From Rhodobiaceae bacterium UBA4490 (GTDB taxonomy: Bacteria; Pseudomonadota; Alphaproteobacteria; Parvibaculales; Parvibaculaceae), in contig DGNO01000005.1 in NCBI GenBank assembly GCA_002389665.1, forward strand, positions 402,859 to 466,858: a DNA stretch of 64,000 nucleotides, given 5' to 3'. A program made the position numbers and the translations under genes. Within the stretch, counting starts at the first letter, position 1. Each line of letters starts with the position of its first letter. The notes beneath the pieces are model-generated. The model searched no databases. It saw only the letters and a list, made by a program, of their open reading frames with translations, and was not told where the DNA came from. Shown here one piece after another: positions 8,994-16,481 of this stretch.

Positions 8994-10163
8994 ATGCGGC
9001 TTTGGCGAAAAAAGAGCACGGGCGGGACCATGCCGGGCGCGGCGGAGCAAAAGACGAGCCGGGCGGCGCCCGCCATCGCCTTTCACTTTCAAGGGCGGCC
9101 CGTCTGGACGCCGCGCGATTACGGCGCGCTGTCCGAGGAAGGTTATGAGCGCAATGCCATCGTCTATCGCTGTGTGCGGGCGATCGCGGAAGCGGCGGCC
9201 TCCGTGCCCTGGCTGCTTTATGAAGGACGGCGGGAGCTTGAGACGCATCCGCTGCTCGATCTGCTGGCCCGCCCGAGCCCGGCGCAAAGCGGCGCGGATC
9301 TTCTGGAAGAATGGTACGGCTATTTGCAGGTGGCGGGGAACGCCTATCTGGAATGCGTGAGCCTTGGCGGCGTGCCGCGCGAGCTTTATGCGCTCCGGCC
9401 CGACCGGATGAAGGCGGTGCCGGGGGAGGCGGGGCGCATCGAAGCTTATGATTATTCGGCGGGCGGGCGGACCGTGCGCTTTCATCAGGATGACGGCGCG
9501 CCCATTTTGCACCTGAAACTCTTTCATCCGGGAAATGATTATTACGGCCTCTCGCCCATGGAGGCGGCGGCCTGCGCCATCGACATTCATAATGCCGCCA
9601 GCGGCTGGAACAAGGCGCTGTTCGACAATGCGGCGCGGCCTTCCGGCGCGCTCATCTATAAAGGCCCGGAGGGGCAGGCGAGCCTCAGCGATGAACAGTT
9701 TTCGCGGCTGAAGCAGGAGCTGGAAGAAAACTACCAGGGCGCGGTGAATGCGGGCCGCCCGCTCTTGCTGGAAGGCGGGCTCGACTGGAAGCAAATGGCG
9801 CTCGGGCCGAAGGAAATGGATTTCGCCGAAGCCAAGAACGCAGCGGCGCGGGAAATCGCGCTGGCTTTCGGCGTGCCGCCGCTGCTGCTCGGTCTGCCGG
9901 GAGACAATACATATGCGAATTTCCGCGAGGCCAATCTTGCCTTCTGGCGGCAAACGGTGATCCCGCTTGTCGCGAAAACGGCCCAGGCGCTCGGCAATTG
10001 GCTGGCTATGCGCTACGGGCAGGATTTGCGCCTTGCCTTCGATCTCGATGCGGTGCCTGCCCTTGCCAGCGAGCGCGATGCGCTCTGGGCACGGGTGGAG
10101 GCGGCGTCCTTCCTCGATGAAGAGGAAAAGCGCGCGGCGGTCGGCTATGGAGCGCGAGGATGA
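8994..10163 (+). CDS. HK97-family portal protein (g3-like)
   Basis: The dodecameric portal through which DNA enters the capsid; 389 residues, usual length. Seen: ERNAIVYRCVRAIAEAAASV near the N-terminus, PWLLYEG, LDLLARPSPAQSGADLLEEW, GNAYLECV, DDGAPILHLKLFHPGNDYYG, and AAREIALAFGVPPLLLGLPG near the C-terminus, all characteristic of the family. ATG at 8994 follows an AAGGAG ribosome-binding site, 19 bases after terL. Its stop overlaps the next start (ATGA). Confidence 0.95.
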   Translation: MRLWRKKSTGGTMPGAAEQKTSRAAPAIAFHFQGRPVWTPRDYGALSEEGYERNAIVYRCVRAIAEAAASVPWLLYEGRRELETHPLLDLLARPSPAQSGADLLEEWYGYLQVAGNAYLECVSLGGVPRELYALRPDRMKAVPGEAGRIEAYDYSAGGRTVRFHQDDGAPILHLKLFHPGNDYYGLSPMEAAACAIDIHNAASGWNKALFDNAARPSGALIYKGPEGQASLSDEQFSRLKQELEENYQGAVNAGRPLLLEGGLDWKQMALGPKEMDFAEAKNAAAREIALAFGVPPLLLGLPGDNTYANFREANLAFWRQTVIPLVAKTAQALGNWLAMRYGQDLRLAFDLDAVPALASERDALWARVEAASFLDEEEKRAAVGYGARG

Positions 10164-10423
10164 GCGAGCGGGAGAGCAAAGAGGCCTGGCATCTCGACCG
10201 GCGGGTGCCGGTGGCGCTGATCGCGGCGATTGCGTTTCAAACGGCGGGCGCGCTGCTTTGGGCGGGGGCGGTGTCGCAGCGTCTTTCGTTTCTGGAACAG
10301 CGGGCGGCGCGCGAGGAAGGGCTGCTTGAGCGCACCGCGCGGGTGGAAGAGCAGGCACTTTCCATGCGCGGGGCGCTTCGGCGGATCGAAACGAAACTCG
10401 ACAATGCGATTGCAGGGCAGTGA
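10160..10423 (+). CDS. Small membrane protein, GTA g3.5-like
   Basis: An 87-residue protein with one hydrophobic segment (VALIAAIAFQTAGALLWAGA, about residues 18-37) followed by an amphipathic charged helix (LEQRAAREEGLLERTARVEE) likely to form a coiled coil. It sits exactly where RcGTA has orf g3.5, between portal and protease, and is coupled to the portal gene. Function in GTA production is not established; a topology like this could fit a membrane-associated assembly or lysis role. Confidence 0.8.
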   Translation: MSERESKEAWHLDRRVPVALIAAIAFQTAGALLWAGAVSQRLSFLEQRAAREEGLLERTARVEEQALSMRGALRRIETKLDNAIAGQ

Positions 10424-10465
10424 GAACGCCCAAGCGGCGTAAAGGCAGCAAGAGGCAGCAAACAT

Positions 10466-11218
10466 ATGAGAAAAAGGTTTGGCACGGGCGCCGGCGGCAA
10501 CGCGGCGCCCGAACGCTTTTATACGTCTTATAAACGCGGAGCAGGGTTTGCGCCGGAACATTGGGCGGCGCCTTTCGAGTGCAAGGATGTGGGCGCGGAC
10601 GGGTTTTTCGAAGGCTATGCCTCGCTCTTTGGTGAGGAGGACCTTGGCCATGACGTGGTGATGCCGGGCGCCTTTACCCGCAGCTTGAAAGAGCGGGGGC
10701 CGGGGGGCATCAAGCTGCTCTTTCAGCATGACCCGGCCGAGCCGCTCGGGCTTTGGCATGAGATCAAGGAAGACGGGCGCGGGCTTTTCGTGCGCGGGCA
10801 ATTGCTGCTTGATGTCGCCCGCGCGCGCGAGGTGCATGCGCTGATGAAGGCAGGCGCGCTCGACGGGCTTTCCATCGGGTTCCATACGAAACGCGCCGCG
10901 CGCGAGCCCAAGGGCAATATCCGCAAGCTCCTTGAAGTCGATCTTTGGGAAATTTCCATCGTGACCTTTCCCATGCTTAGCGCGGCGCGGATCGGCGCGC
11001 TGTCGCGGCGGGGGGCGCTCAGCCCCCGCGATCTTGAACACCGGCTGACGCGGGATGCGGGACTGAGCCGGAAACAGGCGCGCGCGCTCATTGCGGGCGG
11101 GTACGGCGCCTACCGGGCCGGGCGGGATGCCGGGCCGGACATGCACGCCCTCATGCCGCCGCAGCTTGACGGCGACCTGGCGGGGCTGATCCGCCGGGCG
11201 GCGGCGCTTTTCAACTAA
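10466..11218 (+). CDS. HK97-family prohead protease (g4-like)
   Basis: Serine protease of 250 residues that removes the capsid delta domain during maturation. Seen: EGYASLFGEEDLGHDVVMPG, FTRSLKERG, the catalytic His in LLFQHDPAEPLG (His88) and the catalytic Ser in DGLSIGF (Ser136), then LLEVDLWEISIVTFPML, the full family signature. It lies directly before the capsid gene it serves. The C-terminal 60 residues (RKQARALIAGGYGAY onward) form an Arg/Gly-rich tail that may bind scaffold or capsid. Confidence 0.94.
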   Translation: MRKRFGTGAGGNAAPERFYTSYKRGAGFAPEHWAAPFECKDVGADGFFEGYASLFGEEDLGHDVVMPGAFTRSLKERGPGGIKLLFQHDPAEPLGLWHEIKEDGRGLFVRGQLLLDVARAREVHALMKAGALDGLSIGFHTKRAAREPKGNIRKLLEVDLWEISIVTFPMLSAARIGALSRRGALSPRDLEHRLTRDAGLSRKQARALIAGGYGAYRAGRDAGPDMHALMPPQLDGDLAGLIRRAAALFN

Positions 11219-11232
11219 ACCAGGAGAAAGAG

Positions 11233-12552
11233 ATGTCTTTGATCCGCGAAACGGGCCCGCTGCGGCTCGGCCATTCGCTATGCGAAAACGAAACGCCGGA
11301 GGCCGCCGCGCCGCCGGCCGCGCTGGAGCGCAAAAGCGCGCCGCAGGATGTGCGCGATGCTTTTGGTGAGTTCATGTCCTCCTTCGAGGCGTTCAAGGAA
11401 GCCAATGACGAACGGCTGGAGGAAATGGAGCGCAAGCTCACTGCCGATGTGGTGACGCGCGAAAAAGTGGAGCGCATCAACCAGGCGCTCGACCGGCAGA
11501 AGAAGATGGTGGAAGACATGCACCTTGCCGCCCAGCGCCCGGAGCTTGGCGGGGAAGGGCATGGGTCTCAGCCGCTGGCAGCCCGCGAGCACAAATCCTC
11601 CTGGGAAACTTATATGCGCCGGGGCGAGGCGGGCACGCTGCGCGCTCTGGAAGAAAAGGCGCTCTCCGCGCAGTCCGATCCCGATGGCGGCTATCTCGTG
11701 CCGCAGGAAACCGAACGGGTGATCGACCGGGTGGTGGCGGAAATCTCCCCCATCCGCGCGATTGCCGGTATCCGCCAGATCGGTTCTTCCACCTATAAAA
11801 AGCCCTTCACCGTGGCGGGCCCGCAAACGGGCTGGGTGGGTGAAAGCGAGGCACGGCCCGAAACGGCGGCGCCTTCCCTTGCCGAACTCGAATTTCCGGT
11901 GATGGAACTTTATGCGATGCCGGCGGCGACGGGCGCGCTGCTCGATGATGCGGCGATCAACATCGATCAATGGCTGGCCGAAGAAGTGCAGAGCGTGTTC
12001 GCCGAGCAGGAAGGGGCGGCCTTCGTGAGCGGCGACGGGGTGCGCAAGCCGCGCGGTTTCCTCTCTTACGAGAAAGTGGCGAACGGCGATTGGAGCTGGG
12101 GCAAGATCGGCACGGTTTCGACGGGCGCGGCGGGCGCCTTTCCCGCGTCCGATCCCTCGGATGTCTTGATCGATCTCGTTTATGCGCTCAAATCCGGCTA
12201 CCGGGCAGGGGCGCATTTCGTCATGAACCGGCAGACCCAGGCCGCGATCCGCAAGTTCAAGGACGCGGATGGCAATTACATCTGGCAGCCCGGCCTTGCC
12301 GCGGACCAGCCGCCGCGGCTGATGAACTTTCCCGTGGCCGAGGCCGAGCACATGCCCGACATCGCCCCGGACGCGACGCCCATCGCCTTCGGGGATTTCC
12401 GGCGCGGCTATCTGATCGTCGACCGGCTGGGCGTGCGCGTGCTGCGCGATCCTTATAGCGCCAAGCCTTACATCCTTTTCTACACGACGAAGCGCGTGGG
12501 CGGCGGCGTGCAGAATTTCGAAGCGATCAAGCTTCTGCAACTTTCAGCTTAA
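11233..12552 (+). CDS. HK97-fold major capsid protein (g5-like)
   Basis: Major capsid subunit of 439 residues. The first roughly 110 residues are highly charged and helical (FMSSFEAFKEANDERLEEME...), matching the delta/scaffold domain removed by the protease. The shell domain begins near SDPDGGYLVPQETERVIDRV and continues with SPIRAIAGIRQIGSSTYKKP, GGVQNFEAIKLL at the C-terminus, and a typical PRGFLSY segment. A good ribosome-binding site (AGGAGAAAG) precedes the ATG. In RcGTA particles this protein builds a small capsid holding about 4 kb of host DNA. Confidence 0.95.
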   Translation: MSLIRETGPLRLGHSLCENETPEAAAPPAALERKSAPQDVRDAFGEFMSSFEAFKEANDERLEEMERKLTADVVTREKVERINQALDRQKKMVEDMHLAAQRPELGGEGHGSQPLAAREHKSSWETYMRRGEAGTLRALEEKALSAQSDPDGGYLVPQETERVIDRVVAEISPIRAIAGIRQIGSSTYKKPFTVAGPQTGWVGESEARPETAAPSLAELEFPVMELYAMPAATGALLDDAAINIDQWLAEEVQSVFAEQEGAAFVSGDGVRKPRGFLSYEKVANGDWSWGKIGTVSTGAAGAFPASDPSDVLIDLVYALKSGYRAGAHFVMNRQTQAAIRKFKDADGNYIWQPGLAADQPPRLMNFPVAEAEHMPDIAPDATPIAFGDFRRGYLIVDRLGVRVLRDPYSAKPYILFYTTKRVGGGVQNFEAIKLLQLSA

Positions 12553-12562
12553 GGAGAGAGAT

Positions 12563-12997
12563 ATGCGTGATTTGCATCACGGGCTGAAGCTCGTGCAAAC
12601 GCTCGATCCCGCACTGACCCAGGCGGACCGGGCAGGCGCGCCGGTGGATCATCAAGGCTTCGAAGGGGTGGAGCATGTCGTTGCCATCGGCACGAGCGGC
12701 GATGCGCTTTCAGGCGCTCTTGCCATCGAATGCCGGCTCGAACAGTCCGAAGACGGGGCGGCCTGGACGCCCGTTGCAAAAGAGAGCGACGTTCTGGGCG
12801 CGAGCGTGGACGGGGACGGCATGTTCGCGCTGATCGACGATGTGGGCGCGGACGGGCGGGCCTACCGTGTGGGCTATATCGGCAATGCCCGCTATAGCCG
12901 GGTGCGCGTCATCCTGACCGGCACGCATACGGGCGGCACGCCCATCGGCGCGCACGCGCTGCTTGGCCACGCCAATGTGGAACCGGCAAGCGCTTAA
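12563..12997 (+). CDS. Head-region protein with no RcGTA counterpart in this slot (possible decoration protein)
   Basis: A 144-residue protein directly behind the capsid gene (10-base gap, AAGGAGAGA ribosome-binding site). Seen: a MRDLHHGLKLVQTLDPA start and a middle section that alternates in a beta-rich pattern (AIECRLEQSEDGAAWTPVAK; GRAYRVGYIGNARYSRVRVI), with TGTHTGGTPIGAHALLGH near the end. There is no transmembrane segment. The canonical RcGTA list goes straight from capsid (g5) to adaptor (g6), so this gene is an addition. Its position suggests a capsid decoration or stabilisation protein; that is inference from context only. It is followed by a strong terminator-like hairpin. Confidence 0.8.
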   Translation: MRDLHHGLKLVQTLDPALTQADRAGAPVDHQGFEGVEHVVAIGTSGDALSGALAIECRLEQSEDGAAWTPVAKESDVLGASVDGDGMFALIDDVGADGRAYRVGYIGNARYSRVRVILTGTHTGGTPIGAHALLGHANVEPASA

Positions 12998-13015
12998 GCG
13001 CGGCTCATGAAACAG

Positions 13016-13050
13016 AACGCCTCCGTCTTTTCAAGGCGGGGGCGTTTTTT
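13016..13050 (+). terminator. Strong terminator-like hairpin inside the GTA cluster
   Basis: A 10-bp stem pairs 13016-13025 with 13037-13046 (one T-G pair), with an 11-base loop and a T run at 13045-13050. It separates the head genes from the connector and tail genes, so it would lower expression of the latter unless read-through is allowed. Confidence 0.8.
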
Positions 13051-13071
13051 CAACCGGACAAGGGAAACGCC

Positions 13072-13641
13072 ATGTCACTGACCCTGTTGCAAGGGCCGGG
13101 CGAGGAGCCTGTGTCTTTAAGCGAAGCCAAAACCTATCTGCGTATCGACGGGGCGGAGGAAGAGGCGCTGATCGGCGCGCTCATCACCTCGGCGCGGATG
13201 ATGGTGGAATCCTCCTGCGGCAAGGCGCTGCTCACCCAGTCCTGGATGTGGCGCGCCGATGCCTGGCCGCGCCCGACTTTGCGCCTGCCGCTCGGGCCGC
13301 TGCAAAGCGTGGAGGAAGTGGCGCTCCTCGATGGGGAAGGCGGGCGCCATGTGATTGCACCGGAAAATTATCAGGTGCTGAGAGGCTTGCCGGGGCGGCT
13401 GTTGAAACGGCGCGGGTTTTCACTGCCCGCCCGCCCGCGCGCGGAAGACGCGTTCGAAATTTCTTTCACCGCAGGCTATGGGCCGGCGGGGAGCGATGTG
13501 CCCGCGCTTTTGCAGCGCGCGGTGCTGATGCTCACCGCCCATTGGTATGAGAACCGGGAGCCCGTGGCCTTTGGCGGCGCGGCGCCTTTGCCGCTGTCGC
13601 TCGAGGCGATGCTCGCCTCCTTCAAGGAGATGCGGCTGTGA
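13072..13641 (+). CDS. Head-tail connector/adaptor protein (g6-like, phiE125 gp8 family)
   Basis: A 189-residue connector that would form the ring beneath the portal. Seen: PVSLSEAKTYLRIDGAEEEA at the N-terminus, LITSARMMVESSCGKALLTQ, LPLGPLQSVEEVALLD, and AVLMLTAHWYENREPV near the C-terminus, the typical pattern of the phiE125 gp8/HK97 gp6-like family. Its stop overlaps the GTG start of the next gene (GTGA). Confidence 0.92.
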   Translation: MSLTLLQGPGEEPVSLSEAKTYLRIDGAEEEALIGALITSARMMVESSCGKALLTQSWMWRADAWPRPTLRLPLGPLQSVEEVALLDGEGGRHVIAPENYQVLRGLPGRLLKRRGFSLPARPRAEDAFEISFTAGYGPAGSDVPALLQRAVLMLTAHWYENREPVAFGGAAPLPLSLEAMLASFKEMRL

Positions 13642-13973
13642 GGGGGCGGCGGAGCATTGGCGGGCTGCGCCACCGCATCACCGTCGAAGAACCGGTGGAG
13701 GCGGAAGATGGCAGCGGCGGGCGGACCCGGAGCTGGGCAGCCTATGACACGGTCTGGGCGGCGCTCACACCCCTTTCCGGCGGGCAGGAAGTTACGGCGG
13801 GCGGGCGGCAGATGCGCCTTACGCACCGTCTGCGCCTTCGTTATCGCGGCGATCTTGGCGCGCATATGCGCTTTCGCCTTGGCGCGCGGATTTTCGAGAT
13901 TGCAGCGCTTTACGACGAAACCGAAGAGCGCCGCTGGCTGCTCTGCCTGTGCGAAGAAGGAGAGGGCGCATGA
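13638..13973 (+). CDS. Phage head closure (stopper) protein (g7-like)
   Basis: A 111-residue SPP1 gp16-like head closure protein that plugs the connector. Seen: the typical order GLRHRITVEEPVEAEDGSGG, WAAYDTVWAALTPLSG, RLRYRGDLGAHMRFRLGAR and IFEIAALYDETEERRWLLC. It starts with GTG at 13638, overlapping the previous stop, and ends overlapping the next ATG. Confidence 0.92.
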   Translation: MRGRRSIGGLRHRITVEEPVEAEDGSGGRTRSWAAYDTVWAALTPLSGGQEVTAGGRQMRLTHRLRLRYRGDLGAHMRFRLGARIFEIAALYDETEERRWLLCLCEEGEGA

Positions 13974-14398
13974 GCGCTGAAGAGATGGGCAGCGCGGCGC
14001 TGGCGCTGCAGCAGGCGCTTTTTACGCGGCTGAGCAGTGATGCCGCGCTTACCGCAAAGCTGGGCGCGGGCCGCATTTACGACGCCGTGCCTGAGGGCGC
14101 GGCGCTTCCCTTCGCGGTGCTGGGGGACAGCGATGAGGCGGATCTCTCCGCCTCGGCGCTTTGTCTTGCGCGCCATGAAGGGCAGGTGAGTTTCTGGTCG
14201 AAGGCGGCAGGGCGGGCCGAGGCAAAAGAGCTTTTATCGCTGGCGCGGACCGCACTGCTTGCCGCGCCGCTCGATATCGCACCCTTCCGGCTGATCGACT
14301 TTACGCTGCCGCGCGCCGAAGTGGTGCTGGCGGAGAAAAACAGCCGGCGCGAGGGGCGGCTTTTCTGGCGCGCCCTCGTTGAAACCCCGCAAAGCTGA
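13970..14398 (+). CDS. DUF3168 tail terminator protein (g8-like)
   Basis: A 142-residue tail-completion protein. Seen: LALQQALFTRLSSDAALTAK, GRIYDAVPEGAALPFAVLGD, and FWSKAAGRAEAKELLSLART, which match DUF3168/gp17-like tail terminators. ATG at 13970 overlaps the stopper stop codon, so the longer frame from 13949 is not needed. It would cap the tail tube and join it to the head connector. Confidence 0.9.
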   Translation: MSAEEMGSAALALQQALFTRLSSDAALTAKLGAGRIYDAVPEGAALPFAVLGDSDEADLSASALCLARHEGQVSFWSKAAGRAEAKELLSLARTALLAAPLDIAPFRLIDFTLPRAEVVLAEKNSRREGRLFWRALVETPQS

Positions 14399-14411
14399 TT
14401 GGGAGAAAAAG

Positions 14412-14825
14412 ATGGCGGCACAAAGCGGCAAGGACCTGTTGCTGAAACTCGATGAGGCGGGCACGGGCAGCTTCCTCACCATGGCGGGGCTGCGCGCCCG
14501 CACGCTCTCTTTCAATGCGCGCGCGGTCGATGTCACCCATTCGCTTTCGCCGGGGCGCTGGCAGGAGCTGCTCGAGGGGGCGGGGGTGAAATCCGCCGCG
14601 CTTTCAGGTTCCGGTGTTTTTACGGACAGCGCGGCGGATGCGGCGGTGCGCCAGCTTTTCTTTGCCGGCGCCATCCGGCCCTGGCGCATCGTCATTCCGG
14701 ATTTCGGCGAGGTGGAAGGCAGGTTCCAGATCACCGCGCTGCAATATGACGGCAATCATGAACGTGAACTTGCCTTCGAGATGGCGCTGCAATCGGCGGG
14801 CGAACTGACCTTCAGCGCGCTTTAA
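14412..14825 (+). CDS. Major tail (tube) protein, TP901-1 family (g9-like)
   Basis: Tail tube subunit of 137 residues. Seen: AQSGKDLLLKLDEAGTGSF, LRARTLSFNARAVDVTHSLS and WQELLEGAGVKSAALSGSG, followed by a beta-rich core (IVIPDFGEVEGRFQITAL) and LQSAGELTFSAL at the end. ATG at 14412 follows a GGGAGAAAAAG site. Confidence 0.93.
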   Translation: MAAQSGKDLLLKLDEAGTGSFLTMAGLRARTLSFNARAVDVTHSLSPGRWQELLEGAGVKSAALSGSGVFTDSAADAAVRQLFFAGAIRPWRIVIPDFGEVEGRFQITALQYDGNHERELAFEMALQSAGELTFSAL

Positions 14826-14838
14826 GGAGCATTCAGGG

Positions 14839-15213
14839 ATGGCGAATGAAAAACGCGGCGAAGTGGAGGCCGAGATCGCAGGCGCGTCTTTGACCTTCTG
14901 CTTAACCCTCGGCGCGCTGGGCGAACTGGAAGCGGCGCTGGGCGGGGAAGATATTTTCGCGCTGGCGCAGCGGCTGGCCGAAGAGGGCCCGAAAGCGCGC
15001 GAGCTGACCTTGCTTTTATCGGCGGCGCTTGCCGCCGGGAGCGGCATGGAGATGGAAGCGGCCCGCGGCGCGGTGGCGCGCCTTGAAATGAGAGAAGCGG
15101 CGCAGCTCGCGGCAAAGCTCTTGCGCGTCACTTTCGCAGGTCAAGAAGACGGGGAGGCGGGCGAGACCAGGGAGGGGAGGGAGGGCGCGCGCCCTTTCCT
15201 TGGACCCCGCTGA
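14839..15213 (+). CDS. GTA gp10-family tail assembly chaperone
   Basis: A 124-residue protein of the GTA gp10 family (Phage_TAC_11-type). Seen: EIAGASLTFCLTLGALGELE, a helical core with AQRLAEEGPKARELTLLLSA, and a variable Gly/Glu-rich C-terminus. It is paired with the small gene immediately downstream (TGATG overlap), the arrangement typical of tail assembly chaperone pairs. Confidence 0.88.
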   Translation: MANEKRGEVEAEIAGASLTFCLTLGALGELEAALGGEDIFALAQRLAEEGPKARELTLLLSAALAAGSGMEMEAARGAVARLEMREAAQLAAKLLRVTFAGQEDGEAGETREGREGARPFLGPR

Positions 15214-15386
15214 TGCAGCTGGGGCTCGGGCATTTGCGCTGGCCGCCCGAAACCTTCTGGCGGGCGAGCCTGCCGGAGCTGATGGCGGCATCGGGCCAGG
15301 GGGCGGGCCTTAAGCAGACATTCGATGCAAAAGCGCTGGCGCAGCTTCAGGCGCGCTTTCCCGATGACAGGCCGGAGGAGAGATAG
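15213..15386 (+). CDS. Small phage tail assembly chaperone (g10.1-like)
   Basis: A 57-residue gene found by reading the frame after 15213; it is easily missed because of its size. Product begins MQLGLGHLRWPPETFWRASL and continues with PELMAASGQGAG and KALAQLQARFPDD. The pattern of LGLG..L...P..FW....PEL is that of the rcc01693/TIGR02216 tail assembly chaperones found between g10 and g11 in alphaproteobacterial GTAs. The ATG overlaps the previous stop, and the next GTG start follows its TAG without a gap. Confidence 0.85.
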   Translation: MQLGLGHLRWPPETFWRASLPELMAASGQGAGLKQTFDAKALAQLQARFPDDRPEER

Positions 15387-15830
15387 GTGGCGGATTTTCC
15401 GACAGAACGAGAACTCGGGGTCTTGCGCGACGGGCTCGGCGATCTGCGCCGCGAATTTGCGGAAGCGGCAGGTGCGGCGGCGGCATTCGAGACGCAGGGC
15501 GCGGCGGCCTTTACACAAGTGGCGCGGGAACAGCAAAGGGGGAGCGAAGCGGCGGCAGCATTCAGCCGCAGTTTCATCGGCGCCTTTGAAGACATTGCCG
15601 TGCATGGGCGCTCGCTTTCCACGGTGCTGGAAGGGCTTGCGCGGGACCTTGCCCGCTTTGCGGTGGGGCAAGCCTTTTCCGGCTTCGGTGGGGGGAGCGC
15701 GGGAGAGCTGTCGCCTGCCAATATCACCTTCAATGTGCGCGCCAGCGATGCGCCGTCTTTTCAAAAATCGGAAACGCAGATCGCCGCCATGCTTGCAAGG
15801 GCAAGCGCGCGCGGCGCCCGCAATCTTTGA
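15387..15830 (+). CDS. Short tail tape measure protein (g11-like)
   Basis: A 147-residue protein in the tape-measure slot. Seen: an N-terminal charged helical segment (GVLRDGLGDLRREFAEAAGA), a Gln/Ala-rich coiled-coil-like middle, the FIGAFEDIAVHGRSLSTVLE segment typical of tape measure C-terminal regions, and a FAVGQAFSGFGGG glycine-rich end. It starts with GTG at 15387 immediately after the preceding stop, behind a GGAGAGA site. Very short for a tape measure, implying a short tail if one residue spans about 1.5 angstroms. Confidence 0.82.
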   Translation: MADFPTERELGVLRDGLGDLRREFAEAAGAAAAFETQGAAAFTQVAREQQRGSEAAAAFSRSFIGAFEDIAVHGRSLSTVLEGLARDLARFAVGQAFSGFGGGSAGELSPANITFNVRASDAPSFQKSETQIAAMLARASARGARNL

Positions 15831-15842
15831 GGGACCAGCACA

Positions 15843-16481
15843 ATGTTTCATGAAGTGCTTTTTCCCCGCTCCATTGCGCTTGGCGCGCGGGGCGGGCCGG
15901 AGCGGCGCACGGAAGTGGTGACGCTTGCCTCCGGCTTTGAAGAACGCAACAGCCCCTGGGCACTTTCGCGCCGGCGCTATAATGCAGGTTACGGGCTTCG
16001 CTCGCTCGATGATGTGCAGGAACTCATCGCCTTTTTCGAAGCGCGCCATGGCCGCCTTTACGGGTTCCGCTGGCGCGATCCGGCGGATGAACGTTCCTGT
16101 CTTCCCTCCGAAACGCCGGGCCCGCAGGACCAATTGCTGGGGCTGGGCGACGGGGCGCTGACGGAATTCACGCTGGCGAAAACCTATAGCTCGGGCGGGC
16201 GGGACTATCGCCGCCCCATATCGAAGCCCGTAAGCGGCAGCGTGCGCGTTGCGGTGGACGGGACCGAGCAGCAGGAAGGGGGCGATTATCTCATAGATGA
16301 GACGGCGGGACGGATCACGTTTCTTGCCGGGCGCGAACCGCCGCCCGGCGCGGCGGTGACGGCGGGTTTTCTTTTCGATGTGCCGGTGCGTTTCGACACC
16401 GACTTTCTGGAAATCAATCTGGCGGCCTTCGAAGCGGGAAGTGTGCCCGACGTGCCGGTGGTGGAGCTGCGCCTGTCATGA
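15843..16481 (+). CDS. Distal tail protein, DUF2460/TIGR02217 family (g12-like)
   Basis: A 212-residue distal tail (baseplate hub platform) protein. Seen: FHEVLFPRSIALGARGGPER, VVTLASGFEERNSPWALSRR, RYNAGYGLRSLDDVQELIAF, and FFEARHGRLYGFRWRDPADE, which are hallmark segments of this GTA/phage family; DYLIDETAGRITFL follows. Its stop overlaps the start of the hub gene by 4 bases. Confidence 0.95.
   Translation: MFHEVLFPRSIALGARGGPERRTEVVTLASGFEERNSPWALSRRRYNAGYGLRSLDDVQELIAFFEARHGRLYGFRWRDPADERSCLPSETPGPQDQLLGLGDGALTEFTLAKTYSSGGRDYRRPISKPVSGSVRVAVDGTEQQEGGDYLIDETAGRITFLAGREPPPGAAVTAGFLFDVPVRFDTDFLEINLAAFEAGSVPDVPVVELRLS

Noticed and set aside
8961..10451. 496-codon minus-strand frame opposite the portal gene.
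   Set aside because: It has no family signature and lies fully opposite a gene with a clear portal identity. Long antisense frames are expected in DNA this GC-rich.
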